A DNA stretch of 64,000 bases from Mesorhizobium liriopis (lineage in GTDB: Bacteria; Pseudomonadota; Alphaproteobacteria; Rhizobiales; Rhizobiaceae). The stretch's first letter is position 1. Every line of letters begins with the position of its first letter. The stretch is from the NCBI RefSeq assembly GCF_024053505.1, contig NZ_JAMXQS010000007.1, positions 124,001 to 188,000 of the forward strand, read 5' to 3'. The position numbers were made by a program, and so were the translations under genes. Below are positions 46,577-55,280 of the stretch, piece by piece. The notes below the pieces were generated by a model. That model did no database searches. It was not told where the DNA came from and worked only from the letters and a program-made list of their open reading frames with translations.

Positions 46577-46975
46577 ATGGAAGCCCTGCCGACCGAACTC
46601 GTCGTTCTCGCCTGGAGCGTGGTGCTGCTCTTCGTGCATATCATGCTGCAGGGGGCGGGAGCCACGCGCGACAACGGGCTCGATTACAATGCGAGCGCGC
46701 GTGACGAAGAACGGCCGGTCTCGAAGCTGACCGGACGGCTGAACCGCGCCAAGAACAACTTCCTCGAAACCTATCCGGCTTTCGTCGCGCTGGCCCTGGC
46801 GCTGGCGGTGTCGGGGCGCACCGGCGGCTGGGCGGCGACGGGTGCGGTGGTCTGGATCGTGGCGCGTATCGTCTATCTGCCGCTCTATGCGGCAGGCGTG
46901 CCGGTGATCCGTTCGCTCGCCTATGTCGTGTCGGTGGTCGGCCTCGCGCTGATGTTCGTCGGGCTGCTTTTCTAG
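46577..46975 (+). CDS. MAPEG-family membrane protein
   Basis: A 132-residue protein with four spans. The segment NRAKNNFLETYPAFVALALALAVSG and the ARIVYLPLYAAGVP loop are hallmarks of bacterial MAPEG proteins (membrane-associated proteins in eicosanoid and glutathione metabolism). The bacterial role is unclear; glutathione transfer or peroxidase activity is known for some members. It lies between the suc genes and lpd. Confidence 0.85.
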   Translation: MEALPTELVVLAWSVVLLFVHIMLQGAGATRDNGLDYNASARDEERPVSKLTGRLNRAKNNFLETYPAFVALALALAVSGRTGGWAATGAVVWIVARIVYLPLYAAGVPVIRSLAYVVSVVGLALMFVGLLF

Positions 46976-47036
46976 GGCGCTGCTGTTTTGAACGGCGCTC
47001 CACCAATCACAGAGAACAAGAAAAGGAACAGGCGCG

Positions 47037-48446
47037 ATGGCGGCCTATGATGTTGTGGTGATCGGAACCGGGCCGGGCGGCTATGTCTGCGCGATCAAGG
47101 CAGCCCAGCTGGGACTGAAGACGGCCGTGGTCGAGAAACGTCCGACCTTCGGCGGCACCTGCCTCAATATCGGCTGCATCCCGTCCAAGGCGCTGCTCCA
47201 CGCGTCGGAAATGCTGGAAGAGGCCAAGCACTCCTTCGGCACGCTCGGCATCACCACGGGCGAGGTCGGCTTCGATTTGACCAAGATGCTCGCGCATAAG
47301 GACGCGACGGTGGCGGCCAATGTCGGCGGCGTCTCCTTCCTGTTCAAGAAGAACAAGATCGACACCTTTCGGGGTATCGGCCGCGTGCTGGGCAAGGGCC
47401 GGGTCGGCTTGATCAAGGAAGACGGCTCGACGGAAGAGATCGAGGCCAAGAACATCGTGATTGCTACGGGCTCGGACGTGGCCGGCATTCCGGGCGTGGA
47501 AGTGGCGATCGACGAGGAGGTGATCGTGTCCTCCACGGGCGCGCTCGATTTCACATCCGTGCCGAAGCATCTCGTGGTGGTCGGCGGCGGCGTGATCGGG
47601 CTCGAGCTCGGCTCGGTCTGGGCCCGTCTGGGCGCGGAAGTCACGGTGGTCGAATATCTCGACACGGTGCTGGGCGGCATGGATGGCGAGGTCGCCAAGC
47701 AGTTCGCGCGCATCATCGAGAAGCAGGGCCTCAAGCTCAGGACGGGCGCCAAGGTCACGCACGTGGCGCGTACCGGGGATGGCGCGGAAGTGGTGTTCGA
47801 GCCGGTCAAGGGCGGCGAGGCGCAGACGATTTCCGCCTCGCACGTGCTGGTCGCCACCGGCCGCCGTCCTTACACGGAAGGGCTTGGCCTCAAGGAGGCG
47901 GGCGTCGAACTCGACAATCGCGGCCGCATCGCCATCGACAAGAATTTCCGCACGGCCGTTGAGGGCGTCTATGCCATCGGCGACGTGGTGGCAGGGCCGA
48001 TGCTCGCGCACAAGGCGGAGGACGAGGGCGTGGCGGTGGCCGAGATCATCGCCGGCGCCCATGGCCATGTGAATTACGAGGTGATCCCGAGCGTCGTTTA
48101 TACGAGCCCGGAAGTGGCCTCGGTCGGACGCACCGAGGAGCAGCTGAAGGAAGCCGGCGTGAAATATCGCATCGGCAAGTTCCCGTTCTCGGCCAATGGC
48201 CGCGCGCGCGCCATGCTGCACACGGACGGTTTCGTGAAGGTGCTGGCCGATGAGAAGAGCGACCGCGTACTGGGCGTACACATCCTGGGCTTCGGTGCGG
48301 GCGACATGATCCATGAGGCGGCGGTGCTGATGGAATTCGGCGGTTCGTCCGAGGATCTGGCCCGTACCTGCCATGCGCACCCGACCATGTCGGAAGCCGT
48401 GCGCGAGGCGGCCTTCGCGGCTTTCGCAAAGCCGATCCATATTTAA
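47037..48446 (+). CDS. lpdA: Dihydrolipoyl dehydrogenase (E3)
   Basis: A 469-residue flavoprotein with the FAD loop VIGTGPGGYVCAIKAAQLG, redox disulfide GGTCLNIGCIPSKALL, NAD loop VVGGGVIGLELGSVWARLG, and C-terminal catalytic histidine-glutamate in HAHPTMSEAVREA. It reoxidises dihydrolipoamide in the 2-oxoglutarate dehydrogenase complex. Its TAA stop is immediately followed by the second copy of repeat element C. Confidence 0.97.
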   Translation: MAAYDVVVIGTGPGGYVCAIKAAQLGLKTAVVEKRPTFGGTCLNIGCIPSKALLHASEMLEEAKHSFGTLGITTGEVGFDLTKMLAHKDATVAANVGGVSFLFKKNKIDTFRGIGRVLGKGRVGLIKEDGSTEEIEAKNIVIATGSDVAGIPGVEVAIDEEVIVSSTGALDFTSVPKHLVVVGGGVIGLELGSVWARLGAEVTVVEYLDTVLGGMDGEVAKQFARIIEKQGLKLRTGAKVTHVARTGDGAEVVFEPVKGGEAQTISASHVLVATGRRPYTEGLGLKEAGVELDNRGRIAIDKNFRTAVEGVYAIGDVVAGPMLAHKAEDEGVAVAEIIAGAHGHVNYEVIPSVVYTSPEVASVGRTEEQLKEAGVKYRIGKFPFSANGRARAMLHTDGFVKVLADEKSDRVLGVHILGFGAGDMIHEAAVLMEFGGSSEDLARTCHAHPTMSEAVREAAFAAFAKPIHI

Positions 48447-48610
48447 AAGCCTATCTGAAAATGTCCTCGGGTCGGTCCAGCGGTTCTTTTCGCTGACCGC
48501 TTCGTTTCCGAGCCTCGCCGATGCGAGCCACGCATCGTCTGCGTTCGGCGCCTCGCGGATCAGCGAAAATCCCTCGCTGATCCTCCGCCGATGAATTCTC
48601 AAACAGCCTC
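48446..48610. repeat. Inverted-repeat element C, second copy, after lpd
   Basis: A 165-bp relative of the sucD-sucA element: it starts AAAGCCTATCTGAAAATGTC, shares CCTCGGGTCGGTCC, GTTCGGCGCCTCGCGG and CCGATGAATTCTCAAACAG with it, and is about 30 bp shorter inside. It is flanked by TA on both sides (48444-48445, part of the lpd TAA stop, and 48611-48612). Confidence 0.75.
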
Positions 48611-48646
48611 TAGGGGAAGGGCGCGGTTTTCTCACGCCTTTCATCT

Positions 48647-48681
48647 CCATAAAACAAAACGGCCCGCCGAAGCGGGCCGTT
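48647..48681 (-). terminator. Terminator of the Pro/Ala-rich membrane protein gene
   Basis: On the minus strand, AACGGCCCGC-TTCG-GCGGGCCGTT is followed by TTGTTTT. It lies about 20 bp after the stop codon at 48701 and can also stop transcription arriving from lpd. Confidence 0.85.
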
Positions 48682-48700
48682 CCGCGTTCGAGGCTTTGGC

Positions 48701-49126
48701 TTACTGAGCCGGAGCCGCCGGGGCGGGCGCTGCCGGGGCCGTTGCATCAGGCGCAGGCGTCGCGGGTGCCGGTGCGGGCTCGGCCGGGGTTGCCGGAGCG
48801 GGTGCCGGTTCAGCCGGAGCGGCGGGAGCCGTCGAAGACGGTGCCGTCTCGGTCGAAGCGGGCGGTGTCGCCGGCGTCGCAGGTTCCGAAGTCGTGGTGC
48901 CGGCCGGCGTGGACGGCGTGGTGGTGGTCGCAGGCGCGAACACGAAATAGGCGATCACGGCCAGAACCAGGATCACGGCGGCGATCAGCAAGCCGTTGCC
49001 GGACGACGAGCGCACCACGGTGCGGTTATCGACGCGCGGATCGGCGGCGGTGTTGCGGGGCGCAAGCGGATCGGCGCCGAGCGGCGGGACCGGGCTGACG
49101 GGATCGGGGCGGTTCGGATCGGCCAT
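48701..49126 (-). CDS. Small membrane-anchored Pro/Ala/Thr-rich hypothetical protein
   Basis: The 141-residue product has a hydrophilic N-terminus (about 1-42, DPNRPDPVSPVPPLG), one membrane span (LLIAAVILVLAVIAYFVF) and a C-terminal half that is almost entirely low-complexity (TTTTPSTPAGTT, then repeated APATPAEPAP-type units). Topology suggests a periplasmic proline-rich tail that could reach across the envelope or bind peptidoglycan. GGAGAGA precedes the ATG at 49126. The function is unknown. Confidence 0.65.
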   Translation of the reverse strand: MADPNRPDPVSPVPPLGADPLAPRNTAADPRVDNRTVVRSSSGNGLLIAAVILVLAVIAYFVFAPATTTTPSTPAGTTTSEPATPATPPASTETAPSSTAPAAPAEPAPAPATPAEPAPAPATPAPDATAPAAPAPAAPAQ

Positions 49127-49204
49127 GGGCGTTCTCTCCATCGGTTATGGTGGAAAGCACAACGCGCCAGATGCGTTTCGGTTTCACGACAACGTGATGG
49201 ATGG

Positions 49205-50239
49205 TCATTCCACGTCGGAAAGGGTGAATCCTTCCTTGCGCAACAGCTCGACGAGGCCTTCCTCGCCCGGCAGATGGAGGGCGCCGACGGCAACGAATGC
49301 GCCTCCCTTTTCAAGGATCGGCTTGGCATTCAGAACCATGCCCTTGTTGCGGGTCTTCACCATGGTTTCCTCGAACTCGGCATAGCCGGCCTCGTCCGCG
49401 GCTTCCGCCGGTTCCTCGGCGCGCAGGAGCGGCCAGAACATGCCGGTCTCGCCCCGCACATAAAGAACGGTCATGGTTTCCATCACATCGTCGATGCGCT
49501 TGCCGAGCTTCAGCGTTTCGATGAGCCCCTTCATGTGGAACTCGATCGGCAACGAGGCCATGGCTTCGAGCTGGCTCGCGGCCGTTTCGAGCCCCAGCAC
49601 CGCCTTGCCGGCCTTCTTGGCTTCTTCCGCGAGCTGCACGTCGAGAACCGGCAAGCCCTCCGCCTTTCGCTTCATCTCGCATTCGGGCAGCGACAAAAGC
49701 GTGGCGATCATCCACGGTTTCATCTTGCTAACGCTGGTGGGCGGAATGCCGCGCGCTTCGAGACCTTTATGGAGGATTTCACGGTCGCCCTCGCTCAGGA
49801 GAGAGTCGAGCGTGGTGGCGTCGGTAAACATGCTGAGCTCGGGCTTGGCCATGATCTTGGCCGCCAGCGCGTTCTGGTCGAGCACGTCGGTGGTTTCGAT
49901 GACCAGCGTCTTCGCCTGATCGAAGGCATCTTGCGCCGGTCCGTCGAGCTCGGTCACGCGGTCGTCCGTGACGTGCATGGTGCCGAAGAGATAGGAGGGC
50001 GCGACGCCCGCCTTCTCGATCTTCCAAAGAATGCCTTCGCCGTTGGGAATCTTGGCGGCTTCCGCCCGCATGGCTTCGAGCTTTTGCGGCTCGTTTTCCT
50101 GAAGTGTTTCGAGGAGGTTCTCGCCGCGGCAAATGGTTTCGGCATGGGCGGCCGAGGGGGCGAGGAGGGCTGAGAGAAAGGCAACCTGCAGCGCGAGCGC
50201 AATGCGGAGAGGAAGAGGGGTGAGGCGGGCGGTTGTCAT
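49205..50239 (-). CDS. TraB/GumN family protein
   Basis: A 344-residue secreted protein with a signal peptide (ending APSAAHA). The conserved motifs of the TraB/GumN (Tiki-like) family are present: YLFGTMHVTDDRV near residue 85 and a C-terminal GAFVAVGALHLPGEEGLVELLRKEGF. In animals the related Tiki proteins are metalloproteases; the bacterial function is unproven. It has a single ribosome-binding site and lies between the Pro/Ala-rich gene and xerC on the same strand. Confidence 0.85.
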   Translation of the reverse strand: MTTARLTPLPLRIALALQVAFLSALLAPSAAHAETICRGENLLETLQENEPQKLEAMRAEAAKIPNGEGILWKIEKAGVAPSYLFGTMHVTDDRVTELDGPAQDAFDQAKTLVIETTDVLDQNALAAKIMAKPELSMFTDATTLDSLLSEGDREILHKGLEARGIPPTSVSKMKPWMIATLLSLPECEMKRKAEGLPVLDVQLAEEAKKAGKAVLGLETAASQLEAMASLPIEFHMKGLIETLKLGKRIDDVMETMTVLYVRGETGMFWPLLRAEEPAEAADEAGYAEFEETMVKTRNKGMVLNAKPILEKGGAFVAVGALHLPGEEGLVELLRKEGFTLSDVE

Positions 50240-50349
50240 GCGCTCTCCTTACGGGAGAAAGGCGGCAATTTTGTTAAGGGAGTTGGTGGGGTTTTGCGGA
50301 TGGGTGGGGTGACGTGGCCGTCTGCATCGCGTTCGACGGCTCAAGCTTC

Positions 50350-51288
50350 TCAAGCCCGCGGATGCGCGCTCTCATATACCGCGAGCAATCGCTCGGTATC
50401 CACGCCCGTATAGATCTGCGTGGTCGACAGGCTCGCATGGCCCAGCAATTCCTGGATCGTCCGCAGATCGCCGCCGCGCCCGAGCAGATGGGTGGCAAAG
50501 GAATGGCGCAGCGCGTGGGGCGTGGCCGTTTCGGGAAGGTCGAGTGCGGAGCGGAGGCGGCGCATGGCGCGCTGGAGGACGCCGGGGTTGAGCGGGCCGC
50601 CTTTGGCGCCGCGAAAGAGCAGGCCCTGCGCTTCGAGCGGAAACGGGCAGAGGCGGCGATAGGCGGCAACCGCATCGAGCGTGACGGGCAGGATCGGGAC
50701 GAGCCGCGTCTTGCCGCCCTTGCCGGAGACGCGAATCGTGCGGTCGGCGCTGTCGGCCAGCTCACGCGCCTGCAGGCCGAGCGCTTCGGAGATGCGGAGG
50801 CCCGAGCCGTAGAGCAGCGTCATGATCGCGGCGTCGCGGGCGGCGATCCATGGCTCCTCGGTGAGCTGTTCATGCGCATCGGTGATGCGGCGGGCGTCGA
50901 CCGCGTTGAGGGGCTTGGGCAGGGATTTCGGTTGGCGCGGCGCGCGAAGGGCTGTCGCACCCGCCGCATTGACCAAGCCGCGTCGTTCGAGATGGCGCAG
51001 GAAGGATCGGAGCCCCGCAAGGCCGCGACCGAGCGTGCGGGCGCCGGCGCCGTCATTGCGGCGAAAGGCGAGGAAAGCGCGGAGGTCGGCGGCGCGCAGA
51101 TTCTTGATGTCGGAAAGGCTCGGCGGGCCGGCGAGGTGGCCGGTGAGGAACTGGAGAAACTGCCGCGTGTCGCGCTCGTAGGCATCGACCGTCAGCGGCG
51201 ACATGCGCCGTTCCCGCGCGAGCGTGCGAAGCCAGGCGTCGCGCGCCTGGGCGAGATCGGGTTTCGCGGAAACAAGGAATTCCTGCAT
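50350..51288 (-). CDS. xerC: Tyrosine recombinase XerC
   Basis: A 312-residue site-specific recombinase. Its N-terminal SAM-like domain (about 10-105) is followed by the catalytic domain with the set R (YGSGLRISEAL), K (SGKGGKTR), H-x-x-R (HALRHSFATHLL), H (LLGHASLSTTQIYT) and the nucleophilic tyrosine in QIYT. With XerD it resolves chromosome dimers at dif. No mobile element surrounds it, so it is the housekeeping enzyme. It diverges from rimM. Confidence 0.93.
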   Translation of the reverse strand: MQEFLVSAKPDLAQARDAWLRTLARERRMSPLTVDAYERDTRQFLQFLTGHLAGPPSLSDIKNLRAADLRAFLAFRRNDGAGARTLGRGLAGLRSFLRHLERRGLVNAAGATALRAPRQPKSLPKPLNAVDARRITDAHEQLTEEPWIAARDAAIMTLLYGSGLRISEALGLQARELADSADRTIRVSGKGGKTRLVPILPVTLDAVAAYRRLCPFPLEAQGLLFRGAKGGPLNPGVLQRAMRRLRSALDLPETATPHALRHSFATHLLGRGGDLRTIQELLGHASLSTTQIYTGVDTERLLAVYESAHPRA

Positions 51289-51371
51289 AGAGTTCCTCTC
51301 GAATCGGAACGCCGATTGTGCGCGGCTCGCCTTACGGGCAAGTGAAGACAGCTTGAGAGCAACGGGTAGTG

Positions 51372-51926
51372 ATGAGCAAAGACCCCAATCTGGTCGAAAT
51401 GGCGGTGGTCGGCGCGGCCCAGGGGCTGAAAGGCGAAGTGCGCGTGAAAAGCTTCACGGGCGACCCGTTGGCGCTTGGAGACTACGGAGCGCTCGTGTCG
51501 GAAAAGGGCCGGAACCTGACGATCACCAACCTGCGTCCCTTGGGCAAGGATATGCTGGTCGTGCGTTTCGAAGGGGTGGCGGACCGGACTGCGGCGGAAG
51601 CGCTCAACGGCACCCGGTTGTTCGTGTCGCGCGACAGGCTGCCGGAAGCAGAAGAGGACGAGTTCTACCATGCCGACCTGATCGGTCTTGCGCTGCGTGA
51701 GGCGGGCGAGACGGTCGGCCGCGTGATCGCGATCCACGATTTCGGCGCGGGCGATGTGCTGGAAGTGGATTATCGCAACAAGCGGGTGATGATCCCCTTC
51801 ACGCAGGCCGCTGTGCCGGTGGTGGATGTGAAGCGCGGCTTCGCGGCCGTCGAGCCGGAAGCGGCCGGCTTGCTGGAAGGCCAAGACGATGAGGGACCGG
51901 ACGGTGAAGAGGCCGACGGGGCATGA
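51372..51926 (+). CDS. rimM: Ribosome maturation factor RimM
   Basis: A 184-residue protein with an N-terminal barrel ([21 protein letters not shown]) and a PRC-barrel C-terminal half ([14 protein letters not shown]...[16 protein letters not shown]...[13 protein letters not shown]). It assists 30S maturation near S19. ATG 51372 is chosen over the adjacent GTG 51369. The stop overlaps trmD (ATGA). It is part of the widespread rimM-trmD-rplS set. Confidence 0.93.
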   Translation: MSKDPNLVEMAVVGAAQGLKGEVRVKSFTGDPLALGDYGALVSEKGRNLTITNLRPLGKDMLVVRFEGVADRTAAEALNGTRLFVSRDRLPEAEEDEFYHADLIGLALREAGETVGRVIAIHDFGAGDVLEVDYRNKRVMIPFTQAAVPVVDVKRGFAAVEPEAAGLLEGQDDEGPDGEEADGA

Positions 51927-52603
51927 GCTTTCGCGCCACGGTCCTGACGCTTTATCCGGAAATGTTTCCGGGCCATCTCGGCACTTCCATGGCGGGCCGC
52001 GCGCTGGAGCGGGGGGATTGGTCGGTGGATGCGGTGCAGATCCGCGATTTCGCCCATGACCGTCACCGCACGGTGGACGACACGCCGGCCGGCGGCGGGG
52101 CGGGCATGGTGTTGCGCGCCGATGTGGTGGCTGCAGCGCTCGACCATGCGGCGCCCCAAGGCGACCCGCGTCCGAAGATCTTGATGAGCCCGCGCGGGCG
52201 TCCACTGACTCAAGGGCGCGTGCGCGAACTGGCGGCGGGGCCGGGCGCGGTGATCCTGTGCGGGCGCTTCGAGGGCGTGGACCAGCGCGTGATCGACGCG
52301 CGGGAACTCGAAGAAGTGTCGGTCGGCGATTTCATCCTGTCGGGCGGGGAGCCTGCGGCGCTGGTGCTGCTCGACGCGGTGGTGCGACTGCTCCCCGGCG
52401 TGATGGGCAATGCGCTGTCGGGCATGCATGAGAGCTTCGAGAACAATCTGCTCGAGCATCCGCACTATACCAAGCCGCCCGTCTGGGAGGATCGTGCGAT
52501 TCCGCCCGTGCTGCTTTCGGGCAATCACGGCGCCATCGAGCGCTGGCGGCGGGAAGAGGCGGAGAAGCTGACGCGGGAGCGGAGGCCCGATCTGCTGGCT
52601 TGA
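51923..52603 (+). CDS. trmD: tRNA (guanine-N1)-methyltransferase
   Basis: A 226-residue SPOUT-family enzyme that methylates G37 of tRNAs. Recognisable segments are [51 protein letters not shown] (knot), [17 protein letters not shown] and HYTKPPVWE. It is coupled to rimM. A short terminator follows directly (52605-52630), and rplS appears to have its own promoter. Confidence 0.96.
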   Translation: MSFRATVLTLYPEMFPGHLGTSMAGRALERGDWSVDAVQIRDFAHDRHRTVDDTPAGGGAGMVLRADVVAAALDHAAPQGDPRPKILMSPRGRPLTQGRVRELAAGPGAVILCGRFEGVDQRVIDARELEEVSVGDFILSGGEPAALVLLDAVVRLLPGVMGNALSGMHESFENNLLEHPHYTKPPVWEDRAIPPVLLSGNHGAIERWRREEAEKLTRERRPDLLA

Positions 52604-52604
52604 T

Positions 52605-52630
52605 CTCTACAAGGTGTAGAGTTTCTCTCT
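52605..52630 (+). terminator. Terminator after trmD
   Basis: CTCTAC (52605-52610) pairs with GTAGAG (52616-52621), followed by TTTCTCTCT. The stem is short, so termination is probably partial. Confidence 0.55.
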
Positions 52631-52669
52631 ACAAAACGTGGTGACAGCGTTCCACAAAACGTGTATCTG
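52631..52669 (+). promoter_or_regulatory. rplS promoter with a direct repeat
   Basis: GTGACA (52641-52646) and TATCTG (52664-52669) are spaced by 17 bp. Two exact copies of ACAAAACGTG (52631-52640 and 52654-52663), 23 bp apart, flank the -35 box and abut the -10 box. The mRNA would have a leader of about 160 nt before the rplS ATG; that leader stays open in the rplS frame but has no coding support. Confidence 0.5.
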
Positions 52670-52834
52670 CCCGGCCCGACACGGATTTCCCTTGGGAAGC
52701 CCGTCCGGCAAACCGTCAATCAAGAACGGCGAAACCGCCCCTGCCGCTTGCGGCATCAATGCGCGGCACTCAACGAGCTGCAATTGAAGCGTCGGGCGCT
52801 CTGGCTGTCGGAACAAGAAAAGGCAAAAGGTCCC

Positions 52835-53320
52835 ATGGACATCATTCGCGAGCTCGAGGCCGAACAGGCCGCCAAGATCGAAGCCAAGCGTACGCTTCCC
52901 GAATTCCAGCCCGGCGACACGGTGCGCGTGAACGTGCGCGTCACCGAAGGTTCGCGCACCCGTATCCAGGCCTATGAAGGCGTGGTGATCGCGCGTTCGG
53001 GCGCGGGCTTCCAGGAAAGCTTCACGGTCCGCAAGATTTCCTACGGCGAAGGCGTGGAGCGCGTGTTCCCGGTCTATTCGCCGCTGGTCGAAGGGGTCGA
53101 AGTCGTCCGTCGCGGCAAGGTGCGTCGCGCCAAGCTCTATTACCTGCGTGATCGTCGCGGCAAGTCGGCCCGCATCACCGAGAACACCGGCGTGCGCGCC
53201 CGCAAGCTCAACGACGCCGAGCGCGCGGCCCTCGACGCCGAGCGCGCTCGCATCGAGGCCGAAAAGGTCGCCGCTGCCCAGAAGCTCGCAGCCGAGACCC
53301 CGAAGGAAGCCGCCGAATAA
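52835..53320 (+). CDS. rplS: 50S ribosomal protein L19
   Basis: A 161-residue protein beginning [20 protein letters not shown]; the core ([34 protein letters not shown]...[34 protein letters not shown]) is typical L19, at the 30S-50S interface. The C-terminal 40 residues form an Ala/Glu/Lys-rich extension common in Rhizobiales. A terminator follows at 53351-53376. Confidence 0.97.
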   Translation: MDIIRELEAEQAAKIEAKRTLPEFQPGDTVRVNVRVTEGSRTRIQAYEGVVIARSGAGFQESFTVRKISYGEGVERVFPVYSPLVEGVEVVRRGKVRRAKLYYLRDRRGKSARITENTGVRARKLNDAERAALDAERARIEAEKVAAAQKLAAETPKEAAE

Positions 53321-53350
53321 GATCGGCCAGTTCGACACCAGAAGTTCAAA

Positions 53351-53376
53351 GGCGGTCCATCGTGGCCGCCTTTTTC
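53351..53376 (+). terminator. Terminator after rplS
   Basis: AGGCGG (53351-53356) pairs with CCGCCT (53367-53372) around a short loop, followed by TTTTC. Confidence 0.8.
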
Positions 53377-53395
53377 ATGTCCGGGGAGGGGACGC

Positions 53396-54217
53396 GTGAC
53401 GGACGACTATTCGAGTGCCAACAGGTTGAACTGGGAAGACCGCGCGGAACTCCACGCCTCCGACACGACCGGCTCCTACCGGATCGCCGAAGTCCTGGGC
53501 GGCGGCTCGTCTCTCCATGCGCTGGAAAGGGCGGAGATCGGCGACATTTCGGGCAAGCACATCGTGCACCTGCAATGCCATATCGGGCTCGACACGATCA
53601 GCCTGAAGCATCTGGGCGCGGCATCCGTCACGGGCCTCGACTTCTCGCCGCGCGCGATTGCGGCCGCACGCGATTTCGCGGCCCGCGCTGGCACGGATAT
53701 GCGCTTCGTGGAAAGCGATGTGATGAAGGCGCGCGAGGCGCTCGGGCGGACCTATGACATGGTCTATGTCACCTGGGGCGCCATCAACTGGATCGGCGAC
53801 ATCTTCGCCTGGGCGCGCGTGGTGGCCTCGCTCCTGGAGCCGGGCGGCAGGCTCTATCTGCTCGAAGGTCATCCGCAGATGAACCAGTATGAGGCACGCG
53901 AGGACAGGCTGGAGCTCCTCTTCGACTGGAAGACGCCACTCGACACGCCTTTGGTCTTCGATGAGGCACAGACCTATACGGGCGACGCGCGCACGATCAC
54001 GCATACGCGCAACTATGAATGGATCCATCCGATCTCGGACGTGGTCAATGCGCTGATCCAGGCGGGGCTCGTCCTCGACTTCCTCCATGAGCACGACGTG
54101 GTGGTGTGGAAGGCGTTTCCGTTCGTGGAGGCGACGGGACGGGTGGACGAGTTCCGTTTGCCCGAGACCCAGGTCAAGATCCCGATGTCGTTCTCGCTTC
54201 AGGCCTCCAGGCGATAG
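53396..54217 (+). CDS. Class I SAM-dependent methyltransferase
   Basis: A 273-residue cytoplasmic methyltransferase. The SAM-binding region is HIVHLQCHIGLDTISLKHLGAASVTGLDFSPRAIAAARDFA (motif I and the acidic residue of motif II), with VTWGAINWIGDIFAWARVVASLLEPGGRLYLLEGHP later. The N-terminus NRLNWEDRAELHASDTTGSY resembles a group of small-molecule methyltransferases. The start is GTG with GGGGAGG upstream. The substrate is unknown. Confidence 0.8.
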   Translation: MTDDYSSANRLNWEDRAELHASDTTGSYRIAEVLGGGSSLHALERAEIGDISGKHIVHLQCHIGLDTISLKHLGAASVTGLDFSPRAIAAARDFAARAGTDMRFVESDVMKAREALGRTYDMVYVTWGAINWIGDIFAWARVVASLLEPGGRLYLLEGHPQMNQYEAREDRLELLFDWKTPLDTPLVFDEAQTYTGDARTITHTRNYEWIHPISDVVNALIQAGLVLDFLHEHDVVVWKAFPFVEATGRVDEFRLPETQVKIPMSFSLQASRR

Positions 54218-54336
54218 AAAATTCGCTCTCTTGCTCGGCCGCCGTGGAGAGGCCCCGGTGCCTGCTTTGCAAGGGAATGCGGCCCGGCTAAGGTCGCGGC
54301 CGAATTCCCTCTCCCGCTTTCCCGGAGCGCTTTCCG

Positions 54337-55134
54337 ATGTCCCGTTTTCTTTCCCTCCTCGCCGGCATGGTTGCCGCAGCACTTCTGCCGGCCGCGGCCT
54401 CGGCGCAGACCTTGCCCGACCTGAAGGGGCGCACCGTCACGGTGGTGACGGAAAACGCCTATCCGCCGCTGCAATTCGTGGACCCCAAGAGCGGCGAGGC
54501 GATCGGCTGGGAATATGACGCCATGAACGAGATGGCCAAGCGCCTCAACTTCACCGTGGAATACAAGAACACCTCCTGGGACGCGATGATCCAGTCGGTG
54601 TCGGACAAGCAGTTCGACATCGGCATGACCGGCATCACCATCAAGGACGACCGCAAGGAGAAGGTGGACTTTTCCGACCCCTACATGCGCTCGGAGCAGT
54701 TCATGCTGGTGCGTGCCGACGAGACGCGCTTCACCGATGCGAAAAGCTTCGGGCCCAACGACAAGCTCCTGATCGGCGCGCAGGCCGGCACCTCGCCCTT
54801 CTACTCGGCGGTCTACAATGTGCTCGACGGCAACGAGCAGAATCCGCGCATCAAGTTGTTCGAGACCTTTGCGGCGTCCGTCGCGGCCCTGCAGGCGGGC
54901 GATGTGGACACGGTGCTGACCGACAGTGCGGCCGGCAAGGCGCTTGCCGCGAACTCGAACGGCGCGCTCAAGATCGTGGGCGAGCCGCTGGGCACGGAGG
55001 ATTTCGGGTTCATCTTCCCGAAGGGCTCTGATCTGGTGGCGCCGATCAATGCGGGGATCGCGGCGCTGAAGGCAGATGGGACGCTGGACAGGCTGACGCA
55101 GAAGTGGTTCGTGGATTACAAGCCGGGCGAGTGA
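54337..55134 (+). CDS. Polar amino-acid ABC transporter substrate-binding protein
   Basis: A 265-residue periplasmic protein with a signal peptide (ending AASAQ) and a family 3 solute-binding domain: [35 protein letters not shown], then [25 protein letters not shown]. This family binds polar amino acids or opines. A permease gene follows, but no ATPase gene is adjacent. The 146-bp spacer to the permease contains a truncated family A repeat. Confidence 0.88.
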   Translation: MSRFLSLLAGMVAAALLPAAASAQTLPDLKGRTVTVVTENAYPPLQFVDPKSGEAIGWEYDAMNEMAKRLNFTVEYKNTSWDAMIQSVSDKQFDIGMTGITIKDDRKEKVDFSDPYMRSEQFMLVRADETRFTDAKSFGPNDKLLIGAQAGTSPFYSAVYNVLDGNEQNPRIKLFETFAASVAALQAGDVDTVLTDSAAGKALAANSNGALKIVGEPLGTEDFGFIFPKGSDLVAPINAGIAALKADGTLDRLTQKWFVDYKPGE

Positions 55135-55212
55135 GTGGGGTTGCCGGCTGATTGGGTAATGGGTGCCGGGAACGACGTGGTGCAGGTGACCAAGTTACCC
55201 GCACCCTGTACC

Positions 55213-55245
55213 TGCCTTTCGCATGGCTCAAGGCGTTCGAGGCTC
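55213..55245. repeat. Truncated family A repeat
   Basis: GCCTTTCGCATGGCTCAAGG followed by CGTTCGAGGCTCGA matches the first third of the copies at 4682 and 8377; the hairpin part is missing. It lies between the binding-protein and permease genes, so it is transcribed with them. Confidence 0.65.
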
Positions 55246-55280
55246 GAACCGAATACCCTCCCGCCCATCTGCGCCCGCTC

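Noticed and set aside
50350-51288. Tyrosine recombinase as the sign of an integrated element
   Set aside because: Sequence and context fit housekeeping XerC. No attachment-site repeats, tRNA gene or phage genes are nearby.
52661-52834. In-frame upstream extension of rplS
   Set aside because: The L19 family starts at MDIIREL. The upstream codons lie in the untranslated leader after the promoter and are not L19-like.
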